64,000 nt of DNA from Pseudomonas sp. UYIF39. Lineage in GTDB: Bacteria; Pseudomonadota; Gammaproteobacteria; Pseudomonadales; Pseudomonadaceae. A program made the translations under genes and the position numbers. Shown here in pieces: positions 44,214 through 54,360 of this stretch. Position 1 is the stretch's first letter. Each line of letters opens with the position of its first letter. The stretch spans positions 275,992 through 339,991 of the forward strand of contig NZ_JALBYU010000004.1 of the NCBI RefSeq assembly GCF_029963765.1, read 5' to 3'. A model generated the notes under the pieces. It ran no database searches, was not told the DNA's origin, and saw only the letters and a list, made by a program, of their open reading frames with translations.

Positions 44214-44318
44214 AGAAACGCAATCGCGAGCAAGCTCGCTCCCACATTTGAATTCCACTCGACACAGATTTTGTGTACGACGAAGACCTCCTGTGGGAGC
44301 GAGCTTGCTCGCGATGGC
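44214..44318. repeat. Paired inverted REP elements (REPIN-like)
   Basis: Two copies of the P. fluorescens REP sequence in opposite orientation: AATCGCGAGCAAGCTCGCTC... near 44222-44247 and TGTGGGAGCGAGCTTGCTCG... near 44292-44317, about 45 bp apart. The pair can fold as one long hairpin between the SulP and epimerase genes. Confidence 0.85.
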
Positions 44319-44340
44319 AGCGACGCGGTCTAGAGCGAAC

Positions 44341-45234
44341 TCACACCATCTCGTCACGAATCCATTCAATCACCGATGTCCGCTTCGGCGCCCAGCCCAG
44401 CAACTCACGCGCATGTTTACCGCGAACCCGGCTGTTGGAGCCCAGGCCATAGTTGGCCATTTCATACCCCCACTCGGCTTCGGCCTCTTTCAGCGGCCAG
44501 TCTTGTGGCTCACCCAGATTCAGCGCTTGGGCAATCGCAGTGGTCATGTCGATAAACGACGCTTCACCGCTTTCGACGAAGTAGAAGGTGCCCGGTACGT
44601 TTTTGGTCAGCGCCAGCAGGTACAGGGAAACCACGTCTTCGATGTGCACGTTGGACCAGATGTTCTGGCCGGTACCGACATGCCGGACCACACCACTTTT
44701 ACGCGCCTGTTTCAGCAAACGCGGTAGCTGCACGCTGTCGCGTTTGACGCCCAGGCTATGGCCGTAGATCAGGGTGTTGCAGATGACTGCCGAGTTCACC
44801 CCGTCCTTTGCTGCGGCGAGGATCAGGTTGTCGATGGCCACACGAGCAGCCTTGTCGACGGTAGGTGCCGGCAGGTTGTCTTCGTAATAGATAACGTCGC
44901 TGGATTTGCCGCCCGACGCATCGCCAACAATGCTCGACCCGCTGGTGTGCAGGAACACTTTGTTGGAACCGCGAAGTGCATCGAGTAACGCTTCTACCGC
45001 GCCACGATGGTCGCTGCTGGCGGCGTTGATCACGGCGTCGGCAGCGCGGGCCTGTTCGGCCAGCAATGCGCTGTCGTCAAGCGTGCCGATTACTGGGGTG
45101 ATACCCAGAGCACTCAGTTCATTGGCTTGTTCGTTGCTGCGCACCAGGCCGGTAACCTTGTGACCCGCCTGGACCAGACCGGTAGCGATTGAGCCGCCGA
45201 TAAAACCGGCTGCACCGGTAACGAATACGTTCAT
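44341..45234 (-). CDS. NAD(P)-dependent epimerase/dehydratase (extended SDR)
   Basis: 297 residues from the ATG at 45234 (GGGAG upstream); the frame continues upstream to 45312 without support. The dinucleotide motif is MNVFVTGAAGFIGGSIATGL. The catalytic YxxxK is not canonical: after a Ser motif (FLHTSGSSIVG) the expected region reads PTVDKAARVAID, as in the atypical NAD-epimerase-like group. Substrate unknown. The LysR gene upstream on the same strand, 103 bp away, may control it. Confidence 0.82.
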   Translation of the reverse strand: MNVFVTGAAGFIGGSIATGLVQAGHKVTGLVRSNEQANELSALGITPVIGTLDDSALLAEQARAADAVINAASSDHRGAVEALLDALRGSNKVFLHTSGSSIVGDASGGKSSDVIYYEDNLPAPTVDKAARVAIDNLILAAAKDGVNSAVICNTLIYGHSLGVKRDSVQLPRLLKQARKSGVVRHVGTGQNIWSNVHIEDVVSLYLLALTKNVPGTFYFVESGEASFIDMTTAIAQALNLGEPQDWPLKEAEAEWGYEMANYGLGSNSRVRGKHARELLGWAPKRTSVIEWIRDEMV

Positions 45235-45337
45235 GGAGAAACTCCCTGCGTTAATAAGTGATGCACCCAGTATCGAGGACCGATACCTGCGGAAACAGAC
45301 AGCGTTGCCCAATTCACTCTTGCGCAGGGGTCACGAA

Positions 45338-46249
45338 TCAGCCCTTGAAATCCGCATTCGCATAAACCGCCAACTTGCCTTGGATGAAGTCCAGGAAGCA
45401 CTGAATCCGAAGGGCAAGTTGCGAGTTTCGGTAGTACACCGCGTTGATCGGCTGGCGATAACCGCTGTTGAAATCCGCCAACAGCACCTGCAAACGGCCG
45501 GCGCGGATGTCGTCGATGGTCATGAAATGCGACAGACAGGCAATGCCCTGACCTTCCAGCACCAAGTGCCTGATCGTCTCGCCGCTGGACGCGCTGATTG
45601 AAGCCTGAATCGGCCAGCGATCACCGTGAACGTAACGCAGCGGCCATTGGTTGAGGCCTTCGTTCTGGGTAAAGCCCAGCAGCGTGTGCCCGGACAAATC
45701 CGCCACTTCAACCGGTACACCGTGTTGTTCCAGATAGGCCGGGCTGGCAACGATGTGCAGCGGACTGCATCCCAAAGAGCGGGCATGCAACGTCGAGTCG
45801 GCGAGCGTGCCGATGCGGATGGCGATGTCAGTGCTTTGCTCGAGCAAATCGATGATCAGGTCGTTGCTGTTGAGCTCCAGCTGGATGTCCGGATAGAGCC
45901 GGCGGAACTCGTCGATGTACGGCACGATGGCGTGCAGCATGAACGGAGATGCGGCGTTGATCCGCAGGCGCCCGGACGGAGTTTGCTGGCGTGAAATCAG
46001 GCGTTCTTCGAGCTCGTCCATCTGATCGAGAATCAGCTTGGCGTGCTCGAAGAAGTACTTGCCCTCTTCGGTCAGGTCCATGCGCCGCGTGGTGCGATTG
46101 ATCAGCGTGGTATCAAGTTTCGCCTCCAGCCGCGACAGCGTACGGCTGACCGCTGAAGGCGTTTGCCCGACCTGTTCGGCTGCAGCGGAAATCGACCCGC
46201 ATTCAATCACGCAGACGAAAATCTGCAACTCATCGGATCTGGCTTTCAC
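45338..46249 (-). CDS. LysR-family transcriptional regulator
   Basis: 303 residues. N-terminal HTH (about 7-65): LQIFVCVIECGSISAAAEQV, then QTPSAVSRTLSRLEAKLDTT. The effector-binding domain begins near 90 (GRLRINAASPFMLHAIVPYI). It belongs to the large CrgA-like LysR branch. It lies upstream of the epimerase gene and 57 bp downstream of mdaB, all on the minus strand; the target is unproven. Confidence 0.92.
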   Translation of the reverse strand: MKARSDELQIFVCVIECGSISAAAEQVGQTPSAVSRTLSRLEAKLDTTLINRTTRRMDLTEEGKYFFEHAKLILDQMDELEERLISRQQTPSGRLRINAASPFMLHAIVPYIDEFRRLYPDIQLELNSNDLIIDLLEQSTDIAIRIGTLADSTLHARSLGCSPLHIVASPAYLEQHGVPVEVADLSGHTLLGFTQNEGLNQWPLRYVHGDRWPIQASISASSGETIRHLVLEGQGIACLSHFMTIDDIRAGRLQVLLADFNSGYRQPINAVYYRNSQLALRIQCFLDFIQGKLAVYANADFKG

Positions 46250-46306
46250 GGATGCCCCTCATTCAAAACTGGCTTGATAGTAGCTGGATGCGGGGCAAAA
46301 GGAACC

Positions 46307-46897
46307 TCACGCCGGCAGACCGAACACCTCGATCAAATGCTGCTCATAGCGTGCGACATCGGCTTCGACATTGGGGCGCTTCATCACATCGACCGCCAGG
46401 AACGTCGGCAAACCGGTCATGCCGAGGAACTCGTTGGCCTTGTGGAACGGGAAGTACACCGCGTCCACGCCCTTGGCTTCGAAGAAATCGGTCGGGTCGT
46501 CGAAGGCTTGCTGCGGCGCGTTCCAGGTCAGGGACAACATGTATTGCTTGCCCTGCAACAGGCCACCGCTGCCGTACTTTTGCGACGAGTCGGAGCGCGT
46601 ACGGCCGTCACTGGCGTACAGGCTGCCATGACCTTCGGTGAAGACTTCGTCGATGTACTTCTTGACGGTCCAGGGCGCCCCCATCCACCAGCCGGGCATC
46701 TGATAAATGATCACGTCGGCCCAGATGAATTTGGCGACTTCTTCGGCGAGGTCGTACCCCTCGTCGATGAAGGTGGCTTTCACGTCGACGCCGCCGCGAT
46801 CCAGCACGCTCAGCGCGGCTTCATGCAGGGTGGCGTTGTAACGGCCATCGGAGTGGGCAAATTTTTTGCCGCCATTGAGCAACAGGACTTTTTTCAT
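46307..46897 (-). CDS. mdaB: NADPH:quinone oxidoreductase MdaB
   Basis: 196 residues with a flavodoxin-like fold. Recognisable MdaB blocks are KKVLLLNGGKKFAHSDGRYN, then VIIYQMPGWWMGAPWTVKKY, IDEVFTEGHG and YMLSLTWNAPQQAF, which bind FAD and quinone. MdaB reduces quinones by two electrons and protects against oxidative stress. It is divergent from a YgiN-like monooxygenase gene; in E. coli mdaB and ygiN are likewise neighbours and form a quinone redox pair. Confidence 0.92.
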   Translation of the reverse strand: MKKVLLLNGGKKFAHSDGRYNATLHEAALSVLDRGGVDVKATFIDEGYDLAEEVAKFIWADVIIYQMPGWWMGAPWTVKKYIDEVFTEGHGSLYASDGRTRSDSSQKYGSGGLLQGKQYMLSLTWNAPQQAFDDPTDFFEAKGVDAVYFPFHKANEFLGMTGLPTFLAVDVMKRPNVEADVARYEQHLIEVFGLPA

Positions 46898-47057
46898 GGG
46901 AAGTCTCGGAAGGTTGGAATTCGATGGCGGCAGAGTAACGATCTGCCTCGCGCGGAATAAGCGCTGGATTCACAACATTCATTTGACCAATACGCACGAA
47001 TCGACAACCGATTGTTGCCATAAACTTGTGCCGATTCTGAACTTGAGGGAATTTCTG

Positions 47058-47372
47058 ATGAGTGAAATGCAAGGCTTCATCCTGCATGCCAAGACCCGCC
47101 CGGAAAAATCCGACGCCTTTGAAGCGTTTTTCAGCGCTTATGTGCAAGCGAGCCGCGCCGAGCCCGGTTGCATCGAGTACCACATGTTGCGCGACAAACA
47201 GGACCCGACGCTGTTTATCTTCTACGAGATCTGGCAGTCCCAGGCTCACTTGGACGTGCACTCGAACCTGCCGCACATGAAGCAGTTCCTCGAGCAGCGC
47301 GATGAGTACCTGGAACGGGATTTCGATATCCGCGCCATCGAGATGCTTAGCCCGTCTTCCGCTACCCGCTGA
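47058..47372 (+). CDS. YgiN-like antibiotic biosynthesis monooxygenase (ABM) domain protein
   Basis: 104 residues from the ATG at 47058 (GAGGGA about 8 nt upstream). One ABM ferredoxin-like domain: GFILHAKTRPEKSDAFEAFF, SRAEPGCIEYHMLRDKQDP, then FIFYEIWQSQAHLDVHSNLP. The E..Y..H and W-x-S pattern fits quinol monooxygenase YgiN. It is divergent from mdaB (160 bp between starts), which suggests a shared control region and a joint quinone redox role. Confidence 0.88.
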   Translation: MSEMQGFILHAKTRPEKSDAFEAFFSAYVQASRAEPGCIEYHMLRDKQDPTLFIFYEIWQSQAHLDVHSNLPHMKQFLEQRDEYLERDFDIRAIEMLSPSSATR

Positions 47373-48126
47373 TCAACAAGTGGCCGCCGAGCACGCCCAG
47401 GCCGATGAAGAAAACACGCTTGAACAGCACGGCGCTGATCCGCTGGCGCAGCCATTGCCCCAGCAACATGCCGAGCACCGCCGGGATCAGCGCCAGCAAC
47501 GACGCACTTAACTCGCCACCACCCAGCGCGCCACGCCATAACAGGCCGGCGGCCAGGGCCAGGGTCGAGACGGTGAACGACAGACCCAGCGCCTGCACCA
47601 GTTCATCTTTGCTCAAGCCCAGCGCTTGCAGATAAGGCACTGCCGGAATCACGAAGACGCCGGTGGCCGAGGTGATGACGCCAGTCAACAGGCCGCCAAG
47701 CGGACCGAGCCAGCGCTCGGTGTGACGGCCTACACGCAAGGTCGGTAGTAACAACCCGCTCAACGCATAGAGCAACAGCGCCGCGCCCAATCCCCGCACG
47801 ACCCAATGACCACCGGCCATGCCGATCCACAACGTGCCGGCCCCGGTGCCGATGAAGATCGCCAACAGCATCGGCCACAGCCGTTTGATCAACCCCCGCA
47901 GATGCCCGCCGAATGCCAGTTGCCAGACATTGGTGAGCGTTGCGGGGATGATCAGCAGCGCGGCAGCCTGCGACGGCGCCATAGCCAGACCGAGCAAACC
48001 CATCGCAATGGTTGGCAGACCGAGGCCGATCACCCCCTTGATCATGCCGGCCAGCAGAAAGGTCGCGATGACCATCAACGAAAGGGTCAGACCGAGGTTT
48101 TGATAGAACGCGGCGAGAGTATTCAT
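47362..48126 (-). CDS. TauE/SafE-family sulfite/sulfonate exporter
   Basis: 254 residues from the ATG at 48126; the longer frame upstream runs into the palindromic repeat and is rejected. Eight hydrophobic segments with the family's repeat: ATFLLAGMIKGVIGLGLPTI near the N-terminus and GLLTGVITSATGVFVIPAVP in the second half. These proteins export sulfite, sulfoacetate or other organosulfur anions. The 3' end overlaps that of the YgiN-like gene by 11 bp in a convergent arrangement, and it is divergent from a LysR gene that may regulate it. Confidence 0.88.
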   Translation of the reverse strand: MNTLAAFYQNLGLTLSLMVIATFLLAGMIKGVIGLGLPTIAMGLLGLAMAPSQAAALLIIPATLTNVWQLAFGGHLRGLIKRLWPMLLAIFIGTGAGTLWIGMAGGHWVVRGLGAALLLYALSGLLLPTLRVGRHTERWLGPLGGLLTGVITSATGVFVIPAVPYLQALGLSKDELVQALGLSFTVSTLALAAGLLWRGALGGGELSASLLALIPAVLGMLLGQWLRQRISAVLFKRVFFIGLGVLGGHLLISG

Positions 48127-48219
48127 GGCGCTATCGTGGGCCTGGATTGGCCGCTTGAAAATCTGCCATATACTGAGGCAGCCTCTCGTCAAGCAATAGG
48201 CTGAAAACTTCGTCGTTTT

Positions 48220-48259
48220 GAAGGCCGCTATCGCGAGCAAGCTCGCGATAGCGGCCTTC
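48220..48259. repeat. 40-bp near-continuous palindrome built from REP core
   Basis: Arms of 19 bp (48220-48238 and 48241-48259; GAAGGCCGCTATCGCGAGC and its complement) are separated by only two bases. It contains the REP core GCGAGCAAGCTCGC. It sits between the divergent TauE and LysR genes, 27 bp before the LysR ATG, so it is part of the LysR leader. Confidence 0.85.
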
Positions 48260-48286
48260 CAGACAACACAGATCAAGAGGTTACCG

Positions 48287-49171
48287 ATGCACTTCGACCT
48301 GACCGACCTGCGCCTCTACCTGAACATCCTCGACAGCGGCAACATCACTGCTGGCGCGGCTCGCAGCCATTTGTCCCTCGCGGCAGCGAGTGCGCGCATC
48401 CGCGCCATGGAGGCGTCATTGGGGATCGAGTTTCTGCAGCGAGGTCGCCGCGGTGTCAGCCCAACCCCGGCCGGCAAAGCCCTGGCGCAACACGCCCGTG
48501 TTCTGCTGCAACAGGCCGAACGCATGCAGCAGGATCTGGCCGAATACGCCAACGGCGTCAAAGGCCAGGTGCGGCTGCTGTGTAACACCACAGCGATGAC
48601 CGAATACCTGCCGGAGTTGCTCGCGGACTTCCTTCGCGACCACCCCAACCTCGACATCGATCTTCAAGAACTGCCCAGTGCGCGCATCACCCACGCCTTG
48701 CGCCAAGGTGCGGCAGACCTGGGCATCGTCTCTGACGCCGTGGACACCGATGACCTGCAGATCCGCCCGTTTCGCGACGATCCGCTGGTGCTGATCATGC
48801 CCCACGATCATCCCTTGGCACACGCAGGTGTCGTGAGCTTCAACGATACCTTGCACCACGACTATGTCGGTCTGAACGCCAACAGCGCGATGGCGGCGTA
48901 CCTGGAAGAACAGGCGCTGCACACCGGATCACGCCTGCAAATCCGCATCCGTGCCGACGGTTTCGAGGGTGTGATGCGCATGGTCGCTCGGGGGGCCGGG
49001 CTGGCGATCGTGCCCCTCGCGGCGGTTGAGCGCTGGCGTGGAGAACAATCCTTCAAGAGCCTCGCCCTGCGAGAACCTTGGGCCATGCGCAAACTGTTGC
49101 TCTGTGCTCGGGATTTCGCCGCCTTGCCTGGTTACGCCAAGGCCTTGCTGCACGCCTTGACTCTCCCCTGA
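48287..49171 (+). CDS. LysR-family transcriptional regulator
   Basis: 294 residues from the ATG at 48287 (AAGAGG upstream). N-terminal HTH: LRLYLNILDSGNITAGAARS, then LSLAAASARIRAMEASLGIE. The effector domain includes LLCNTTAMTEYLPELLADFL and ends with an LCARDFAALPGYAKALLHAL stretch. It is divergent from the TauE/SafE exporter gene, the usual target arrangement for LysR regulators, so it may sense a sulfur anion (inference). Confidence 0.92.
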   Translation: MHFDLTDLRLYLNILDSGNITAGAARSHLSLAAASARIRAMEASLGIEFLQRGRRGVSPTPAGKALAQHARVLLQQAERMQQDLAEYANGVKGQVRLLCNTTAMTEYLPELLADFLRDHPNLDIDLQELPSARITHALRQGAADLGIVSDAVDTDDLQIRPFRDDPLVLIMPHDHPLAHAGVVSFNDTLHHDYVGLNANSAMAAYLEEQALHTGSRLQIRIRADGFEGVMRMVARGAGLAIVPLAAVERWRGEQSFKSLALREPWAMRKLLLCARDFAALPGYAKALLHALTLP

Positions 49172-49216
49172 GGGGCAGACTTTACCCTTGGGCTTTCATC
49201 TTCGAGGACAGAGACG

Positions 49217-49792
49217 ATGGGCAAACGAATTCTGGTGATTCCGGGTCATCCGGCGAGCAACAGTTTCTGCGGCGCACTCGCCGAGCGTTACGCACAGTCG
49301 GCGGTGCGTGCCGGGCATGAGGTGCGCCAGTTGTTTCTGGGCGCAATGGACTTTGACCCGGTGCTGCGTGAAGGTTATCAACAGGTCCAACCAATGGAAG
49401 CCGACTTGCGCCGCGCCCAGGAGGACATTGTGTGGGCCGAGCACCTGACGCTGGTTTATCCGATCTGGTGGGGCGGAATTCCGGCATTGCTCAAGGGCTT
49501 TTTCGATCGAGTGTTCCTGCCGGGTTTCGCGTTCAAATACCGCGAAGGCAAAGCCTTTCCCGACAAACTCCTGCACGGCCGCAGCGCCCATTTGCTGGTG
49601 ACCATGGACACGCCACCCTGGTATTACCGCTGGATCTATCGCATGCCTGGACTGCATCAGGTACGCAAAACCACGCTCGCGTTCTGCGGCATCAAGCCAC
49701 AACGCACGCTCACGTTCGGCCCGATTCTCGGTTCCAGCGCTGGCCAGCGTGAAACCTGGTTGCTGCAGGCCCAGGCTATCGCCAGCCGCTGA
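49217..49792 (+). CDS. NAD(P)H-dependent flavodoxin-fold oxidoreductase (NQO1/KefF type)
   Basis: 191 residues. FMN/FAD-binding motifs are KRILVIPGHPASNSFCGALA (N-terminal phosphate loop) and VYPIWWGGIPALLKGFFDRV, followed by FLPGFAFKY, the standard NQO1-like signature. The substrate is a quinone or other small electrophile. It starts 45 bp after the LysR gene, and a MerR-type gene follows 46 bp later. Confidence 0.9.
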   Translation: MGKRILVIPGHPASNSFCGALAERYAQSAVRAGHEVRQLFLGAMDFDPVLREGYQQVQPMEADLRRAQEDIVWAEHLTLVYPIWWGGIPALLKGFFDRVFLPGFAFKYREGKAFPDKLLHGRSAHLLVTMDTPPWYYRWIYRMPGLHQVRKTTLAFCGIKPQRTLTFGPILGSSAGQRETWLLQAQAIASR

Positions 49793-49838
49793 GTCTGCCG
49801 ATAATGCACCGGGTTACCACGGCGAAAAGGGACTTTCC

Positions 49839-50210
49839 ATGTACATCGGCCAAGCCGCGCAACGCTCCGGAACCACGATCAAGAGCATCCGCCATTACGA
49901 GTCGATCGGCCTGCTGCCTGCCGCTCAGCGGTTGGGAAAATACCGCGTCTACGACCAGCAAAGCGTAGACCTGCTGATCTTCATCAAGTGCGCGCAGCAG
50001 CTGGGTTTCAGGCTCAAGGAATTGCAGTCAATCTTCGCCGGACACCAAGGGCCGCAAATGCCGTGGGAACTGGCCCATCAGGTCATTGCCGCCAAGAAGC
50101 AGGAAATCAGCGAGCGGATCGCTGCGCTGTTGCAGCAGCATTCGCAGTTGGTCGAGTTCGAAGCCAGCCTCGAACAGAGCCGGTTCGATTGCCCGCTGAG
50201 CAGTCTTTGA
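49839..50210 (+). CDS. MerR-family transcriptional regulator
   Basis: 123 residues from the ATG at 49839 (AAGGGA upstream). The MerR HTH is YIGQAAQRSGTTIKSIRHYE followed by SIGLLPAAQR; a dimerising helix follows at about 80-115 (AAKKQEISERIAALLQQHSQ). The single cysteines present (LIFIKCAQQ, SRFDCPLSSL) do not form the metal or redox clusters of MerR, CueR or SoxR. It probably regulates the oxidoreductase gene just upstream. Confidence 0.9.
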   Translation: MYIGQAAQRSGTTIKSIRHYESIGLLPAAQRLGKYRVYDQQSVDLLIFIKCAQQLGFRLKELQSIFAGHQGPQMPWELAHQVIAAKKQEISERIAALLQQHSQLVEFEASLEQSRFDCPLSSL

Positions 50211-50319
50211 GGGCAATGCGCGTTTCTGGACAGCTCAATGTCGAGCACAGACAACTGACCGGTGGACGGGCGCTATAGGGTGCGACTTCAGTTCTCTAGT
50301 CCACTGCCCCGGAGTCCAC

Positions 50320-50664
50320 ATGACCGCACCTATTACCGTTCTTCGCGATACCCACCCACTGCCGGTGCTCGACGCCTGCAAATGGGAAAAACTCGAAGGC
50401 GACCCGCACACCGTCAACCTCAACGCCTACACCAGCGAAGACGGCAGCAAAATCATGGGCACCTGGATCTGCACGCCGGGCAAATGGTATGTGGAATACG
50501 TGAAGTGGGAATACTGCGATTTCCGCGAGGGGTACTGCATCATCACCCCAGAGGGAAAGGAGCCGATCCATCTGCGTGCCGGTGATATTTTCGTCATTGA
50601 GCCGGGCATGAAAGGCACGTGGGAAGTGGTTGAAACCGTGCGTAAGTATTTCGTGTTTGCCTGA
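50320..50664 (+). CDS. Cupin-domain protein (DUF861 type)
   Basis: 114 residues forming a single cupin barrel: GTWICTPGKWYVEYVKWEYC, then DFREGYCIITPEGKEPIHLR and AGDIFVIEPGMKGTWEVVET. The pattern W-x-C-x-PG-K at the start and G-x-W-E-V near the end fits the DUF861 cupins related to (S)-ureidoglycine aminohydrolase. The usual metal-binding histidines are mostly absent, so catalysis is doubtful. It stands alone, convergent with mmsB. Confidence 0.85.
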   Translation: MTAPITVLRDTHPLPVLDACKWEKLEGDPHTVNLNAYTSEDGSKIMGTWICTPGKWYVEYVKWEYCDFREGYCIITPEGKEPIHLRAGDIFVIEPGMKGTWEVVETVRKYFVFA

Positions 50665-50667
50665 TGC

Positions 50668-50704
50668 AAAAAAACCGGGAGATCACCCAACGTGATTTCC
50701 CGGT
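50668..50704 (-). terminator. Terminator of the mmsA-mmsB operon
   Basis: Stem 50674-50686 with 50692-50704 (13 bp with one G-T pair), 5-nt loop, followed on the minus strand by a run of T (50668-50674). It is also close after the cupin gene stop and may serve both directions. Confidence 0.7.
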
Positions 50705-50730
50705 AAATGTCGATAGGAACATGCAGCCAT

Positions 50731-50821
50731 TGTGGGAGCGAGCTTGCTCGCGATGGCGGAGGATCATCCACAACCAGTGTTGACTGTGCCGCCCCCATCG
50801 CGAGCAAGCTCGCTTCCACAG
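50731..50821. repeat. Paired inverted REP elements (REPIN-like)
   Basis: TGTGGGAGCGAGCTTGCTCG... at 50731 and its inverse (CATCGCGAGCAAGCTCGCTT, ending CCACA at 50820), separated by about 40 bp. It lies immediately after the mmsB stop codon. The REP core is the same as at 44.2 kb. Confidence 0.88.
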
Positions 50822-50824
50822 GTT

Positions 50825-51712
50825 TTATTGGGGTTTGCGATAGCTGTTGATGATTGCCGAGAAGTCCTTGCCCCCTTCCCCACGCTGGCTCATCGCCTGA
50901 TACAACTGCTGGGCCACCGCGCCGAGCACCACCGGTTGGTGCGCTTGACGTGCCGCTTCCGTGGCCAGCCCCAGATCCTTGAGCATCAGTTCGGCACCGA
51001 AACCACCGGTATAGCCGCGCGAGGCCGGCGCCGTTTCGACGATGCCCGGCCACGGGTTGTACATCTCCGAACTCCAGCAACGGCCGGTGGAACTGTTGAT
51101 GATTCCGGCCAACACCGTCGTGTCGATCCCGAGCGCATCGCCCAGCGCCATGGCTTCGCTGACACCGACCATGGAGATCGCCAGCAGCAGGTTGTTGCAG
51201 ATCTTGGCGATTTGCCCGGTGCCGACTTCGCCGCAATGGACGATGTTGCGGCCCATTTGCGCCAGCACCGGTTGCAGGGTAGCGAACAGCTCAGGGGTAG
51301 CGCCGACCATAAACGTCAGGGTCCCGGCTGCCGCACCGCCTGTACCTCCCGACACAGGCGCATCCGCCATGACCACGCCTTGCTTGGCCGCCGCCGCGGC
51401 AACATCACGCGCCGTCTGCGGATCGATGGTGCTGCAATCGACTGCCGGCACGCCCTTGCCGATACCCGCCAGCACGCCGTCTTCACCCAGCCACACGCTG
51501 CGCACATGCACCGCGGCGGGCAGCATGGTGATCACCAATTCTGCGCCTTGAGCGGCTTCACACGCCGAAGCGCTGATGCTGCCGCCCAGTTGCTCCAGCT
51601 CTGCCAGAACGGTTTTGTTCAGGTCGACCAGCCGTAGCGAATGGCCGGCCTTGATCAGGTTGCGCGCCATCGGCGCGCCCATGTTGCCGAGACCGATAAA
51701 AGCAATTTTCAT
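50825..51712 (-). CDS. mmsB: 3-hydroxyisobutyrate dehydrogenase
   Basis: 295 residues; AAGGAG lies 6 nt before the ATG, and the gene starts 10 bp after mmsA. The beta-hydroxyacid dehydrogenase motifs are all present: MKIAFIGLGNMGAPMARNLI (NAD-binding), the substrate loop DAPVSGGTGGAAAGTLTFMV (DxPVSGG), and the catalytic region GEVGTGQIAKICNNLLLAIS with Lys. It oxidises 3-hydroxyisobutyrate to methylmalonate semialdehyde, the step before MmsA in valine degradation. Confidence 0.95.
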   Translation of the reverse strand: MKIAFIGLGNMGAPMARNLIKAGHSLRLVDLNKTVLAELEQLGGSISASACEAAQGAELVITMLPAAVHVRSVWLGEDGVLAGIGKGVPAVDCSTIDPQTARDVAAAAAKQGVVMADAPVSGGTGGAAAGTLTFMVGATPELFATLQPVLAQMGRNIVHCGEVGTGQIAKICNNLLLAISMVGVSEAMALGDALGIDTTVLAGIINSSTGRCWSSEMYNPWPGIVETAPASRGYTGGFGAELMLKDLGLATEAARQAHQPVVLGAVAQQLYQAMSQRGEGGKDFSAIINSYRKPQ

Positions 51713-51722
51713 GTCCGGCTCC

Positions 51723-53249
<1,527 letters not shown>

Positions 53250-53412
53250 GTTGGGTCTCCGGGACGTTGTTCTTATTTAGAGAGCTATCTAGGGAGCCAA
53301 GGCGAGAAAGTCGCCTTGAGATGAGGCGCGTATTGCGAATTGGTTGTCGGACTGTTTTTGGAGTATAGATGTGCAAACTTCTAATAAGAACGCACATAAA
53401 AGCCGGTCCATC

Positions 53413-54360
53413 ATGCAAAAAAACATCACGTCTCTAGGCTCGTTGAACTGGGATGACCTCAAGTTTTTCCTTGAAGTCGCCCGCACCCGCAAGGCCAGCA
53501 CCGCGGCGAAGCGCCTGGCGGTCGACTACACCACTGTGTCGCGGCGCATCAGCTCGCTGGAAGCGGCGTTGGGCACTTTGCTGTTCGAGAAATCCCGGAC
53601 CAGCGGTTTTGTCCTGACCGCCGAAGGCCAGCGGTTGCTCGGTTACGCCGAGTCGATTGAAAGCACACTGCACATGGCCTGCGAGCAGGTTTCGGGGTCC
53701 GGGGTGGCGTTGTCCGGGCACGTGCGCATGGGCTGCACCGAAGGCTTCGGCAGCTTTTTCATCACTCCGCAGCTAAGCCATTTCGTCGACGCCTACCCGG
53801 CAATCTCCGTGGACATCCTGCCGCTGCCGCACTTCATCAGCCTGTCCAAGCGCGAGGCGGACATCGTCATCGCGTTGGAGCGCCCGGAGCATGGTCCGTA
53901 CGTCTGCTGCAAACTCTGCGATTACCGATTACAGCTCTACGCGACCCAGGATTATCTGGATAAGCACCCACCGATCCGCCGCCCGGCTGACTTGGGCAAA
54001 CATTCATTCATTAGTTATGTCGACGATCTGGCGTTCAGCTCGGAGCTGTTGTACCTGGCAAACGTGTTGCCCGGCGCCAGTGCCAACCTGCGCAGCACCA
54101 GTGTGATTGCGCAATTCGTCGCCGCGCAGCAAAGTCGGTCGCTGGCGATTCTGCCGTGCTTTCTGGCGGCCCAGGATCCGCGATTGCTGCCGGTGCTGCC
54201 GGAGGAAATCAACATCACTCGACAGTTCTGGATGTACTGCCGCGAGGACCTGCGCAAGCTCAAGCGGATCACCCTGCTGTGGGACTACATCCGCGCGGTC
54301 ACTGAGCAGAATCAAGGTCTGTTGATGGGTGAAAGTCGGGAGATGCTGTTCGCCGATTAG
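53413..54360 (+). CDS. LysR-family transcriptional regulator, divergent from mmsA
   Basis: 315 residues from the ATG at 53413 (an in-frame start at 53344 is possible; no strong ribosome-binding site at either). HTH: LNWDDLKFFLEVARTRKAST followed by AAKRLAVDYTTVSRRISSLE. The effector domain runs from about 105, including GHVRMGCTEGFGSFFITPQL. It faces mmsA across 163 bp and probably activates the mms operon. It ends convergently with recD (overlap of 4 bp with the recD stop). Confidence 0.9.
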   Translation: MQKNITSLGSLNWDDLKFFLEVARTRKASTAAKRLAVDYTTVSRRISSLEAALGTLLFEKSRTSGFVLTAEGQRLLGYAESIESTLHMACEQVSGSGVALSGHVRMGCTEGFGSFFITPQLSHFVDAYPAISVDILPLPHFISLSKREADIVIALERPEHGPYVCCKLCDYRLQLYATQDYLDKHPPIRRPADLGKHSFISYVDDLAFSSELLYLANVLPGASANLRSTSVIAQFVAAQQSRSLAILPCFLAAQDPRLLPVLPEEINITRQFWMYCREDLRKLKRITLLWDYIRAVTEQNQGLLMGESREMLFAD

